The notes under the pieces were generated by a model. It was not told the DNA's origin and ran no database searches. It saw only the letters and a list, made by a program, of their open reading frames with translations. This document shows, piece after piece, positions 24,412-35,845 of a DNA stretch of 64,000 bases. Source of the stretch: Telopea speciosissima (Eukaryota; Streptophyta; Magnoliopsida; Proteales; Proteaceae). The DNA is taken from assembly GCF_018873765.1 (NCBI RefSeq), contig NC_057920.1, positions 13,095,307-13,159,306 on the forward strand, read 5' to 3'. Within the stretch, counting starts at the first letter, position 1. Each line of letters opens with the position of its first letter. The position numbers and the translations under genes were made by a program.

Positions 24412-24623
24412 TATTAGCTATCTTGATTGAATGAGTTGGCAAATCCTCAGTCAAATTTCAAATCTCTGTGCATACCTGTATCTTCCATGTTAGTTTTATT
24501 TTTTAATTCTTTTTTTGGATAGCAGCTCCAATCATGGAGTTGTTTACTTCATTTTTTGTATATATATTCCTTCTTTATTCAATGAGAATATCCATCAGAT
24601 TTAACCCATTTCCTTTTCTAATA
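24412..24623 (+). repeat. 5' LTR of Copia element
   Basis: A 212-bp LTR starting TATTAG and ending CTAATA. The 3' LTR is 29,317–29,551. It is followed at once by TGGTATCAGCC (primer-binding region) and preceded by the 5-bp target duplication GGAAT (24,407–24,411). Confidence 0.85.
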
Positions 24624-25794
24624 TGGTATCAGCCTAAAACGATCCATTCTCTCATCATTCTTTATCTTCTCCAATGGCACCCAACACCACCATCTCTGCC
24701 AGCTCCGACCCAACCTCACCTTACTTCCTCCACAACTCTAACCACCCCGGCACCCCCCTTGTTACACAGCTACTTACTGGCGACAACTTCCCGACATGGA
24801 GTCGTGCCATTACCATGGTTCTCCAGGCCAAAAACAAACTCGGCTTCATCGACGGTACCCTCAAGCAACCTGTTGCTGATTCCACCGATCTCAGCTCCCA
24901 GCCTGGGCTCGCTGCAACTCTATGGTGATATCTTGGTTAATTCAATTGTTTAATCACTTTTTTCCCTGATTTTTGTCTCTTTCAGGACCAACAGACGAGG
25001 ATGACTTTTGCGAAGGGTAAACGACAGGGTGGTCTTTACATTTTAGATACTCTTATTCCCATTTCTAATAAGCATATTTGCAGTGTTTGTTCTCTTGCGA
25101 AACAAACTAGATTACCATTTTCATCTAGTATGATTTTTACTAAACGTCATTTTGTTTTAATTCATGCCGACATTTGGGGACCTTATCATACCCCTTCCCT
25201 TTCAGGAGCTTGTTATTTTCTCACTATAGTGGACGATTTTTCTCGTGCCACATGGGTTTACTTAATGAACCATAAAACAGAAACTAATGCCATTATCCGC
25301 TATTTTTTCCAAATGGCCAAAACACAATTTGATACACCCATCCTTCAACTACGCACTAATAATGCTCATGAATTTTTTAATAAGGACATCTTTGCTCTCT
25401 TTCAATCCATGGGAGTTCTCCAACAGTCTAGTTGTGCTTACACTCCACAACAAAATGGCATTGTAGAGCGTAAACACCGACACCTTCTAAACATTGTAAG
25501 GTGTAGACACTGAATTTTGTCACCCCCCGGCGATGATGACAACAGGACACGGACAGACATCGGTATCTCTCTCAAGAATGACTCTTGTCCCTACATCTAA
25601 ACCAAATCACCCTAACATCCCTAAAATGACTTATAAGACCCTTTTATCAAATACTGAAGGAGATACTGCTCACCCTCCCCCACCACGGCGGTCTCGCCTG
25701 CGGGGGCTGTAGGGTGGCGGAGCCCCCCGACAGGAAATTTTCTGAAGAGTCAGAAGGGAGGCAAAAACCCAAAAAATAAGGAAAAATGGCACTG

Positions 25795-26000
25795 CGCTCC
25801 CATGGTGCCGTGGACTCTTCCCACAGCATCGTGGATACCTTCCCACGGCGCCGTGGACGCCTTCCCACGGCACCGTGGGGATGTGTACCGGATTTCCACG
25901 GCACCATGAGGGGGTGTGACATCAGCTTGCTGATGTCACCCATGGCGCCGTGGAAAAGTCCCCCACGGCGCCGTCGACATCTCTACGACGCCGTGGAGGA
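25795..26000 (+). repeat. Array of CCACGGCGCCGTGG-like palindromes
   Basis: Seven or eight copies of a 14-bp palindrome core (CCACGGCGCCGTGG and variants such as CCACGGCACCGTGG and CCATGGCGCCGTGG), mostly spaced about 20–30 bp apart. The array ends about 40 bp upstream of the LTR TATA box, a position fitting an enhancer-like or methylation-sensitive array. Confidence 0.7.
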
Positions 26001-26032
26001 CTTAGCTGGCCAGGAGAGAGAGGGGACCCCTC

Positions 26033-26043
26033 CCTATAAATAG
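26033..26043 (+). promoter_or_regulatory. TATA box of the solo LTR
   Basis: CCTATAAATAG in a GC-rich context, at the place expected for the U3/R promoter of the 25,502–26,963 LTR. Confidence 0.55.
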
Positions 26044-29000
26044 GAGGGTCTCCCCCCCTCATTTCTCAAGCTTTTCTCCGGTAAGGAGACCCTCCAGAGC
26101 TCGTTTTCCCCCCTTTTCGCCCTCTTTTCCTCCGTCTTTTCCTCGTGAGTATGTGAGTGAGTGGAGTTCTTCGACGTGGGTAGATCCTTCGGTTACCCAT
26201 CCAAGCATAGAGCGATTCCGCTCTTGGGTATTGTTATCCCGTCAGTATACGGATAACGAAAAATCCCCTTTACAGCCGTTATTCTATTTATATACAGATA
26301 ACGAGAATCTCTTATATAGCAGTTACTCTGCCCGAAGTCTGAGTGACAAAACTCATCTAGTATAACCTCATTCTGTCCGACAAGAGAGAGAGAAGCCGAT
26401 CGTCCGTCTCCACCTGAGCCGTGGGACATCACATATTTCGCCCTCGATGCACTTTCATTTATTTCTTGCATTTCTAGACAGGTATCTGTTTCTTTCCCTT
26501 TCATTATTTTTGGCATAATATAGACAATTAAAGCAACTCGTTTAGTATACATAATAAATGATTTTCTCTTCCTTTGTCAAGATTAGTGTATCATAATTTA
26601 GCCTTACATGCTAGTATAAGATATATTATCAAGGGAGAATATTCAAAAATCAGCATCTAGTAGAAAGACCGATTTATCTGGGCGAGGTGGGTGCCTAACA
26701 CCTTCCCACCCTCGTAACCTGACTACTTACCTTGAATCTCTGACCAGACCATATGGAATCACGTAGCCCTTTCCGCTAACCCCGGATGGGGCTACACCCA
26801 TTGGGTCCTAGGCCCTAATCCTAGGTGGCGACTCCATTCCTTTATAAAGCAGGATCCCAATCCCCATGATGATATATCATAACGATACGCTGTTATTCAT
26901 CGAAGCCAATCTTTGTCGCCATAAGGCTGAGGAACCCTCGTCCCGAGGACCACGGTACTTACACAAGGGCTCTTCGATTCCAAGCCAACCTACCCTTACA
27001 ATTTTGGGGTGACTGTGTCCTCACTGCCGTTTATCTAATAAATCGATTCCCCACCCCCGTTCTCCAAGGCAAAACTCCACATGAGATCCTGTTTCAAAAA
27101 AAACCAAAAATTTCTCATCTCAAAATTTTTGGTTGCCTTTGCTTTGGCCTTGATACCATAATCAAACACAAGTTCGATCAACGAGCTCTCCCGGGTATAT
27201 TCATTGGTTACCCCCATGGCCAAAAGGGATACAAAATATATGATCTTTCTAAACAAAGCACTTATGTTTCTCGTGACATCACATTTCACGAGTCCATTTT
27301 TTTATACAAACATGCTCCAACATACACCCCTTCTACAACATATGTTTTTCCTATTTGACCATCCGACCATGATAACCCCAATACCCCACATACTTCAGAC
27401 CCACCACCAACACAGTCCCCACCACCCATCATTGATCCTCCATCACCTTTGCATGAGATCACTCCAACTCCATTACCACCCAATGAACCATTACAGCCCA
27501 TTGCGCAAGCACCATCCAATGACCCATCACCGATACCTGACTCCTCTTCTTCATCCCAAGCTCTTGTTCCTCAAGACCTACCCGCACCCTTGGCACGCCC
27601 CACTCGTATTTCAAAACTGCCCTGCTACCTTAAAGACTATCACCTGTCTCTAGCCCAAGCAAATGCGTCTTCTACTGTTGGAAAAGGTACTGCTCACCCA
27701 CTTATTATTTTATTGGGTTACCACCGTTTTTCCACTAAACACATGTCTTTGCTCACCGCTCTAACCGTTACTGCTGAACCTACAAGTTTCCAACAGGCTA
27801 TAAAGCATCCAGAATGGCGGGAGGCTATGCAGAATGAAATTACTACACTAAACAAAAATAATACTTGGTCATTGGTTCAATTACCCACAGGAAAGAAAGC
27901 AATAGGCTCCAAATGGGTGTTTAAAATCAAACACTGAGCCGATGGATCTGTGGAACGATACAAAGCCCGGCTCGTGGCTAAGGGTTACACACAAATAGAG
28001 GGGATTAATTACCATGACACATTTGCCCCCGTTGCTAAACTTGTTACTGTACGGGTCCTCCTTACTGTTGCCATAGCTCATGACTGGCCTCTCCACCAAT
28101 TGGATGTAAACAATGCATTCCTACACGGAGATCTTCACGAAACCTTTTACATGCTTCCCCCCCTGGATATCGTCGCAAAGGGGACAACATGGTTTGCAAA
28201 CTAAACCGGTCATTGTATGGGCTGAAGCAAGCATCAAGGAATTGGTTCTCCAAGTTATCCACTGCTTTACAAAGTTTTGGCTTTTCTCAATCACAAGCGG
28301 ATCACTCTCTTTTTGTTCTTCGGCAGGGCTCGGCTTCCATCTTTATTCTCATATATGTGGATGATATTATCATCACCGGCTCTGACATGGCCCTGCTACA
28401 GGATATTAAGACTCGTATCTGCACTACTTTTCACACCAAAGACATTGGACCTCTAAAGTAATTTTTGGGCATTGAGCTAGCCCATTCTAAACAAGGTCTT
28501 TATCTTTGTCAACGCAAATATACCCTTGACATCCTAAGTGATAGTGGTCTTACAGGCACCCGTCCAGCAGACTTTCCAATGGAACAAAATCTGAAGCTTT
28601 CAGACTCTACAGGGTCGATACTTTCAGATCCATCGCCGTACCGGCGCTTGGTTGGTCGCTTGATCTACCTCACCGTTACTCGCCCTGACATTGTGTACAC
28701 TGTCAACATTTTAAGTCAGTTTATGCATCAACCACGGCAGCCCCACCTTGATGCTACCCATCGTCTACTCTGATACTTAAAGGGCACAACTGCCCAAGGA
28801 ATTTTTCTCCATGCCAAGTCTACACTCCAATTAACGGCTTATTGTGACTAAGATTGGGCAATCTGTCCAATGACTCGTCGTTCGACAACCGGCTATTGCA
28901 ACCTCCTTGGCTCTAGCCCGGTTTCTTGGAAGACAAAAAAAAATCCACTGTTTCTAGATCCTCTGCCGAGGCCGAGTACTGTGCTATGGCAGTAGCTACT

Positions 29001-29316
29001 TGTGAGGTTACTTGGCTATCCTACCTTTTACAGGATTTAGGTGTACCACTGCGTGCCCCCATTGCTCTTTACTGTGACAATTTGGCAGCACTTCACACAG
29101 CTGCTAATCCAGTTTTTCATGAGCGCACTAGGCATATAGAAATCGATTGCCATGTTGTGCGTGAAAAACTTCATCAAGGCCTGATTCGTCCAACCAAAAT
29201 TGCTTCGACTAATCAAATTGCAGATATTTTTACAAAGTCACTTGGACGAACTCAATTTCACCATCTTCAGTCCAAGTTGGGCATTCGAAATCTTCATGCT
29301 CCACCTTGAGGGGTAG

Positions 29317-29551
29317 TATTAGCTGTCTTGATTGAATGAGTTGGCAAATCCTCATTCAAATTTCAAATCCTTGTGCATATCTGTATCTTCCATATTAGTT
29401 TTATTGTATCTTCAGTATTAGTTTTATTTTTGAATTCTTTCCTAGGATAGCTGCTCCAATCATGGAGTTGTTTACTTCATTTTTTGTATATATATTCCTT
29501 CTTTATTCAATGAGAATATCCATCAGATTTAACCCATTTCCTTTTCTAATA
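29317..29551 (+). repeat. 3' LTR of Copia element
   Basis: Starts TATTAG, ends CTAATA. Very similar to the 5' LTR but longer by about 23 bp, because of a short internal duplication of TGTATCTTC…TTAGTTTTATT. It is followed by the target duplication GGAAT. Confidence 0.85.
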
Positions 29552-29586
29552 GGAATAAGTATTACAATAATCATGAGAATGTACAA

Positions 29587-29723
29587 GGCTGGTTTGGTAT
29601 GCATTCTTAGAATGTATTCTGGGTTGATTTTGCATTCTCAGATCATAAAAATGGTTGTTTTTATCGTCTGAGAATGCGAAATTGACCCTAAATGAATTCC
29701 AAGAATGCATACCAAACACAACC
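29587..29723. mobile_element. PIF/Harbinger-like MITE
   Basis: Inverted ends GGCTGGTTTGGTATGCATTC and GAATGCATACCAAACACAACC. Same family as 2722–2845 and 60,665–60,789. The target duplication is not preserved. It lies 36 bp past the Copia 3' LTR. Confidence 0.65.
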
Positions 29724-29739
29724 TTTATCTCCCCCGCCC

Positions 29740-30770
29740 CACCCGAACCTTAAATCCATGACTTGTTTTTTGGATAATTTGTAGCTTTATTTCTCCTTGT
29801 GATTTTCATCTCGGATTTTTTCTAATAAAATTTTGGTTCTCGATAACAAGAAAAATAAAAATAAAATAATACTAATGTTGTAATAGTATGGTAGCAGCAT
29901 GGTTCAAGTAAGTGGAAATTTTTTTTTTATGAGAAACCAGGAAAGAAACTTTATATTGCTAGCTTAGAAGAAGTTACAAGATGGTTAAAATTAGAGGAGC
30001 TTGTTCTGGTCATCTTTGATGACCCAAAAAGAAAATGGTTACCCTGCGGCATATAGACATAATTACAGTTTTGAGTAGCAAATCAAAGTCGGTTACGAGT
30101 TACTTGAAATTAAAAATAAAGAAATAAAACAAACAAATCAATTCAATCACAAATGCACAAATCCATTTTAACATAAAAAATTCGTCCAAAGTGGGAGAAA
30201 AACTATGAAACCTCATCCAGAGAAAAACTTCTACTATAATAAATGATGAGTTTCACCTCAAACCCATTGTGACAAATACCAAAAAAATCTCAATACCTTG
30301 CTTTGAGGAAAGAAAACTAGTATAAATCGGTTTGCATAACCATCTTAGGGTTGGTAACGTGTGAGGACGCGAATCAATTAAAAAAAAAAAACAAAAAATA
30401 TTAATTTCCAAAGCAAGTTTGCATTGTCATATATTTCTATCATTTCACGATCTTAAAAGTTGATTAATTTTTTGGGATTGATGTGTGAATACACTTTCAT
30501 CAAAAAAGTTTGCTTTGCCATGTATCTGTGGGGCCCACTAACATCAATCATTGAGAATCTGAGATCGAAGCCAATGAATTAACTTGATCGAAAAAGGCAG
30601 GGATTATTGTGTGATTTGTGTGATTACACTTTCATAAAAATAAAAAAAAAAATTTGATCGAAAAAGAACGAAAACTTAAAAAAAAAAAACAGTGGCAAGA
30701 GAGGCCATTAGGTCCTGTAACTTTGGAGTCTGAAGGCTGCGACTCTCTCCAACTCAAAATACAAACAAAA
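29740..30770. other. AT-rich intergenic DNA, no gene seen
   Basis: A T-run-headed retroposon-like tail starts at 29,917. No open frame with family resemblance. Confidence 0.45.
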
Positions 30771-30781
30771 ATATCTCAAGT

Positions 30782-30832
30782 GGTGCCCGTTGCCCGCTGC
30801 CCTCTGCCCGATGCCCGTTGCCCGTTGCCCGT
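30782..30832 (+). repeat. Short tandem repeat of TGCCCGT-like units
   Basis: About seven imperfect 7-bp units (TGCCCGT, TGCCCGC, TGCCCTC, TGCCCGA). Confidence 0.7.
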
Positions 30833-31041
30833 GCAAGACCTTATTAATAAATTTGGGGGTACGACCGTACGAGAGAGTATGGGAGAAAAGAGTGGAAAAG
30901 TCTCTTCCATGACCCCTTTCTGAATTCAAACGTCTTCAATCTAAAAAGAACGGTTGATAATAACTTGATATTCCTTTTCAATCTTTCGGCAGAAGACTTA
31001 AAAATATTTTGCGGGGGAATCGGAAGCAATGTATTTTATAA

Positions 31042-32584
31042 GGGTAACGTACATGTACCCCAGGTACCTATAATGCACCCAATATTCCTTGTACCCCTAA
31101 GTTTTTGGGAAGCAATGTATTTTATAAGGGTAAAGTACATGTACCCCAGGTACCTATAATGCACCCAATATTCCTTGTACCCCTAAGTTTTTGATAAGTT
31201 ACGTACTATCTCTCAATATTCCACGTGCCATTCCTGTTTTATCCCGATAAGTCCAAACTGTTAAGTACCATCGTTAAATGTTAAAAATTTAACCATTTTA
31301 TCTTTTGTTTTATTTTTATAAATTTGAAAAGATCTAATTATCTTCACTTAGGTATTGTCCTAACCTAATTGGAAAAGACCATTTTATCCCCAACTATTTG
31401 TTGTTAAAAATCTAACCTAACCTAATATTACCGTCCAACTCCCTGCTCCGTCCACGACTTCCTTCTCCGACGACGACAACTTCTGCAACTTCTTCTCAGC
31501 TTCTCCTTCTTCTACTTCTTCTACAATCTAATCTAAAGGTTTGATTGACATTTTAGGCTAAATTTGTAAAGGAATTGAAAGAAAAAAAAAACTAAATAGA
31601 GGGGGTTTCGGTGATTGTAAAGTTGATCGTTTCTGTTTGGGATCTCCAACTGCGGTGCTTTAAGCGATTAAGAGAGTTGGAAATGGTAATTTAAATTTGA
31701 TGCTTTGTATTTAGTCGAGGAAGTTTTGGACATTATCTAGCTTTGGATGCACTCACAGGAGTCTGCTAGTGGATAAGTTCTGGTTTAGCTTGTTCACGGG
31801 ATTGATAGAGATCTGTCTGGTTTGTGAAATGCGAATGTTTTAGCGAAGAATTGGAGTCTATTATCATGGATTAAGGGTTCTGAGGGGTAAAATAGTTGCG
31901 AAGAGAATCTTCTGATTTCGGGAGTGGGTAGAATTGTAGTGGAGCAGGCTTGGGAGCTTGCTTAAGCTATCGATGTCTTCAAGTCAGTTTTGTTGAATCT
32001 AGAGATTTATTTATTTTTTAAAATGAAGCTTTCGGCTACGGGGATTTGTCAGCCAGGTCAAGAAGGATTTATACTTCTTCCTCTCCTTCTTCTTATGCAG
32101 AAACATTTTTAGTGTTTTTTTTTTCAATTCCTTTACAAATTTAGCCTAAAATATCAATCAAACCTTTAGATGAGGTTGTAGAAGAAGGAGAAGCTGAGAA
32201 GAAGTTACCTGCAGAAGTTGTCGTTGCCGGAGAAGGAAGTCGTGGACCAAGCAAGGAGCTGGACGATAATATTAGGTTGGGTTGGGTTTTTAAGAACAAA
32301 TAGTTGAGGGTAAAATGGTCTTTTCCAATTACGTTAGGACAATACCTAAGTGAGGGCAATTAGGTTTTTTCAAATTTAAAAAAATAGAACAAATGGTAAA
32401 ATAGTCAAGTTTTTAGCACTTAACAGTGGTACTTAACAGTTAGGACTTATCTGGCATTAGGGGGTAAAACAGGACTGATATGTGAAATATTGAGGGGTGG
32501 TATGTAGACTTATCAGAAACTTAGAGAGGTACGACGAATATTGGGTGCATTATAGGGATTTATAGGGGCACATGTACTTTACCC
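31042..32584. mobile_element. Long-TIR MULE-type element
   Basis: Inverted arms of about 465 bp: 31,128–31,591 on the left, 32,114–32,584 on the right. Ends are GGGTAAAGTACATGTACCCC on the left and its partner GCACATGTACTTTACCC on the right. Flanks ATTTTATAA (31,033–31,041) and TTTTTATAA (32,585–32,593) match in 8 of 9 bases, the MULE duplication size. The left end and its flank are tandemly duplicated with an 86-bp period (second start at 31,128). The 520-bp interior has no recognised coding sequence and no transposase. Confidence 0.75.
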
Positions 32585-32594
32585 TTTTTATAAT

Positions 32595-33823
32595 GGATAA
32601 ATTACATATCACCCCTTGGTTTTCCATCGAAACTCAGATCACTCCTGATTTTTTAAAAACCTCAAATCACTCCCTCAGTCCCTCTACAGTAACAGTGTCA
32701 GTGTCAGTATACTGTTAGTTATTAGTGTGAAAGGATTATTTTACCCTTGTAGTAACACATTAGAATTAAATTTACAATATTATTCTTCCTTCATCTTCAA
32801 CCTAAAATACCCTTAGATCGAAAAAACTCAAAATCCATCATCTTCCTCACATGACCTGCAATTCAAGCAGGGATTTCATTCCGTAGATTACTCTTCTGCT
32901 TCTCATCCAACTGAAGCCGTGAAATTGATCACTGGATGGAAGTATTTCGGTGCTGAATCTCCTCTTATGCTTATCAGATTGACATTCGTGGCCTAGATCA
33001 GCTATAAACTCGATCAGTGATTCTGAAACCCTAATTCCCAGATCTCTGAGATTGATCTTCCTTCCTCTACCTTTTACACCTTTAGAGTATCAAGTAGCTT
33101 TTTTGAAAATGCGAAATGCCCACAAGAAATGGTTGTTGATCAATGTCACAAAATACTCAGAAAGGAAATCTATACAAAAACGAGTTTAGCAGTTCTTTTA
33201 GACAATTAGGAAAAAAAAAAGAAAAATCCAGAGAACGTTTCTAAAACAAGGAAGAAAACAGGGTAACTATTTTAGTAATAAAAAATGTCCTATTTCATTC
33301 TCATTCGTTTCTTCTACAACAAGAAGGGCAGATCCTAAGCCTCCCTTCTTCATTGAATGTTGCAGACAAAGTAATTCCATTTACCAGAAAAAAAAAAAAA
33401 AAAAAAAAAAGTGATCCGGGGATGCAATGGAGCCCGTTTCAAAACGTTCTCAAGAGCTCACCGGCAGAGATTCTTGTAGGCGGTGGCGGCAGCGATATCG
33501 GAAAGTTCTCCATTCCTGCAAAAGCCCTCTCCCTCTTCTCTCCGGTGAACTTTTGCTTGAGATTGAGTTGCAGGTATGACGAAGATGATGAATTTGGAGT
33601 TTTTAGTTACAAGGGTAATTTTGTAAATCAACACTTGTAAGGGGTAGTTTAGGAATTTAAATTTATTTAACTAGTTGACATCATCACTTAACAACATAAA
33701 ACAAACGTTAGGGACTAATTTGTCATTTTAGGGTCTAAACTAGGGGTGATTTGAGTTTTAAAAAAAACCAGGGGGTGATCTGAGTTTCGATTTGAAAACT
33801 ATGGGATGATGTGTAATGTACCC
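32595..33823. mobile_element. Second long-TIR element abutting the first
   Basis: Arms 32,595–32,870 and 33,554–33,823 are inverted repeats (left GAAACTCAGATCACTCC, right partner GGGGTGATCTGAGTTTC). It begins about 10 bp after the previous element ends. No convincing target duplication, because the right flank is poly(A). The interior includes a GC-rich stretch (33,415–33,560) with a short open frame of no known family. Confidence 0.65.
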
Positions 33824-33864
33824 AAAAAAAAAAAAAAACTCCCAAAGTGGATTACATCCTCATA

Positions 33865-34396
33865 TAGAGCTGCAACAAGGTCGGGTTGGGCTGGGTATTT
33901 TAAAACTCCAACCCAACCTTGAGTCCCCTTAGTTGGGCCCAGACCTTACCCGACCCTGACTCAGGGCTTTGAAAATCCAACCCTGACTGCCCTCAGGGTC
34001 AGGCTGGGCTAACCCAGATTGGCACTAATCATAGAGTGGGGGAAGAGAGAGTTGCATGGGCTGGACTGAGTTCGGTTGGGTCGGGAGAAAATTATCAATT
34101 TTACATAAAATAACACTATAATAAAATATATTATCACTTATTATCTTCATATATAATATATTATATAACAATATATGTGTGACATTTAAAGTTTATAATA
34201 TATGTAGCATATCAATATATATTTTGTAGCATAACTTAAAATAGGATTGGACTGTGCCAGGCCGGGCTCAGCCCGAAGTGTCAATTTTGGCCTGACCCAA
34301 CCCTGACTCAGGACCAGATATCTCAGCCTAAGCCCTGCTCAGGCTCAGAGTGGACCAGGGCAGATTTGGGTCAACAGGGCCAAACTTGCACCCCTA
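33865..34396. mobile_element. hAT-like non-autonomous element
   Basis: Starts TAGAGCTGCAAC and ends TTGCACCCCTA (imperfect inverted ends). Flanked by TCCTCATA (33,857–33,864) and TCCTCATG (34,397–34,404), a 7/8 match of the hAT-size duplication. The interior is built of GGGTTGGGCTGGG and CCAACCCAACC type sequence and holds no transposase. Confidence 0.7.
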
Positions 34397-34559
34397 TCCT
34401 CATGTATTCAGGCCCTAGCATCATCAGTGAGAAGGCCAATGAACTCAACAGGAAAATCTCTTGGATACAAAATGAGCTTTAATTGATACTTGTCCTAACT
34501 TCATGGTTGGGACTTGGGATCATGTAGAAATGAAAACAAATACAAGATGCAGTAAGCAC

Positions 34560-34860
34560 AATGAAACAAAAAGAATAAATAATCATACAAATACAATGCA
34601 ATGATATACGTGGTTTAACAAAGTGCCTACGTCCATTGAGAGATGAGAGCAGTTTCACTAGTAATGGAGAAAGGGTTAATAGATCTCTTCCGCAGGTCTC
34701 TCTGTGTTTACAAAGAATTTCTAGTAACCCTAATAACCCCTATTCTATTGCAATAAGTGAAAGGAAAACAAAAAAGATTCAAATTGCTTGTAAGTGCCAT
34801 TTGGAGGCAGCACAAAAACCCAACTTTCAACAGATGTCAATTTATCTTTGATTCACCTGA
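34560..34860 (-). mobile_element. LTR-like fragment, reverse orientation
   Basis: Contains GTGCCTACGTCCATTGAGAGATGAGA and GCAGTTTCACTAGTAATGGAG blocks, matching the 22,370–22,600 fragment. No ends were identified. Confidence 0.4.
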
Positions 34861-35130
34861 TTGTTGATCAATCAGGGTATATATAAGAACCAGGATCGGA
34901 ATCTCATTATCCTAATTCCTTGAAAACCCCAACTACCCTATAAGTATGGCATTCTATGTTGGATTTTTATTATTTACCACTATAGTTAAGATTTACTAGT
35001 ATCATCTAAGTTCTAAAATTTATAATTCCACTTTCAAATTTGCTCTTCTGCTAACCAACTGTGTCTGTTAATTGGGATGTTTTGTGATTTGTGTCCTATG
35101 AGGTTCTCCCAATTGTGGTTGATAGGGATG

Positions 35131-35590
35131 TCAATAGGCCGGGCTTACCCTAAACCCTAGCCCAATCCTAGGAATCTTAACCTAAACCCAAGTCTCGTCC
35201 GGCTCTACCAGGGCCAAGCATGCCCTCAACCCAACCTGACCTTGGCAGGGTTTTCCCAAGTCCAGCCCGATCCGATCCTAATTGACCCTGAATATCTTGG
35301 CTCATTGAGTTGTGGTATAACAAAGCCCAATCACAGCTCAGGCTATAAAAAAGAAGGGCAGTTTTCACAAAAAGGATGTTTTAAGACTCTAACTTGTAAC
35401 CGCTTAGTCACAGTAGAGCAACCTTAAAGCCTCAACCCAGGCCCGGCCCTGACCAAAACACACATAATACAGGGTTGGGTTGGCCCTGCCAGGGTTGAAG
35501 CCTCAACCCAGGCCCGGCCCGGCCCAGTCCTGTCTGGGCTCAGGCGGGTTTGGGCGGGCTCGGGCTGGTTGGGTTTTTTGACACCCATAG
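35131..35590. mobile_element. hAT-like element (TAGGGATGTCAA type)
   Basis: Ends TAGGGATGTCAATAGGCC and GGTTTTTTGACACCCATA form an inverted pair. The interior has repeated CCAGGCCCGGCCC and CTCAACCCAGGC blocks (35,429 and 35,500). No clear 8-bp duplication. Confidence 0.5.
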
Positions 35591-35845
35591 TACTACTGGT
35601 TAAACTGTTACTTTGTTGAGCCCACCTCCATCCCCATTACATCCCAAAACTCAGGCAAAAAGGAAAGTACAATGCATTATTTCATAACTATTTGCTCACC
35701 TTTTATACAAATGGATTACACCTTAAGATTGAGAGAAAGAAAGGGAATCGGGAATCTACTTCCATGTCTCATAGAAGAACCTTAAGAGATGAGATATGAG
35801 ATGGGTTTTGTTTTTTCTCTTTTCCCCTGTTTTTAAGACTTACAC

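Larger units (their letters stand above)
25502..26963 (+). mobile_element. 1462-bp solo LTR nested in the Copia integrase
   Basis: Begins TGTAGACACTGAATTTTGTC and ends CGGTACTTACA. It is flanked by TAAGG (25,497–25,501) and CAAGG (26,964–26,968), a 5-bp target duplication with one change. The Copia integrase reading frame resumes immediately after it, which fixes both borders. Size and start suggest a Ty3-type LTR, but no internal domain remains to prove this. A promoter-like CCTATAAATAGGAGG is at about 26,032–26,046. The U3 part has repeated palindromes (25,800–26,000). Confidence 0.8.
24412..29551 (+). mobile_element. Degenerate Ty1/Copia retrotransposon
   Basis: Full element with both LTRs and a perfect 5-bp target duplication GGAAT (24,407–24,411 and 29,552–29,556). 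Order of domains is Copia-type. A gag N-terminus (24,674–24,927, containing LLTGDNFPTWSRA) is present; the rest of gag and the protease are deleted. Then comes the integrase zinc-finger and core (25,001–25,500), which continues at 26,966–27,340 after a nested solo LTR. Reverse transcriptase (about 27,560–28,770, with YVDD at 28,358) and RNase H (28,800–29,309) follow. In-frame stops near 27,936, 28,459, 28,770 and 28,850 and several frameshifts show it is dead. The polypurine tract is TTGAGGGGTAG before 29,317. Confidence 0.9.

Noticed and set aside
25795..26000. Regular palindromes as a CRISPR-like array
   Set aside because: The repeats are 14 bp with related, not unique, spacers, in a plant LTR; no cas genes are possible in this context.
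25647..26043. Open frames on both strands in the GC-rich LTR
   Set aside because: They come from the palindromic CCACGGCGCCGTGG array, which is open by composition; there is no protein family signal.
27204..27653. 149-codon frame rich in His and Pro
   Set aside because: It is an alternative frame across the Copia integrase–RT linker; the real, broken Copia frame is the plus-strand one described.
32595..33823. Exact target duplication for the second long-TIR element
   Set aside because: The left flank TTTTATAAT and right flank AAAAAAAAA do not match; superfamily left open.
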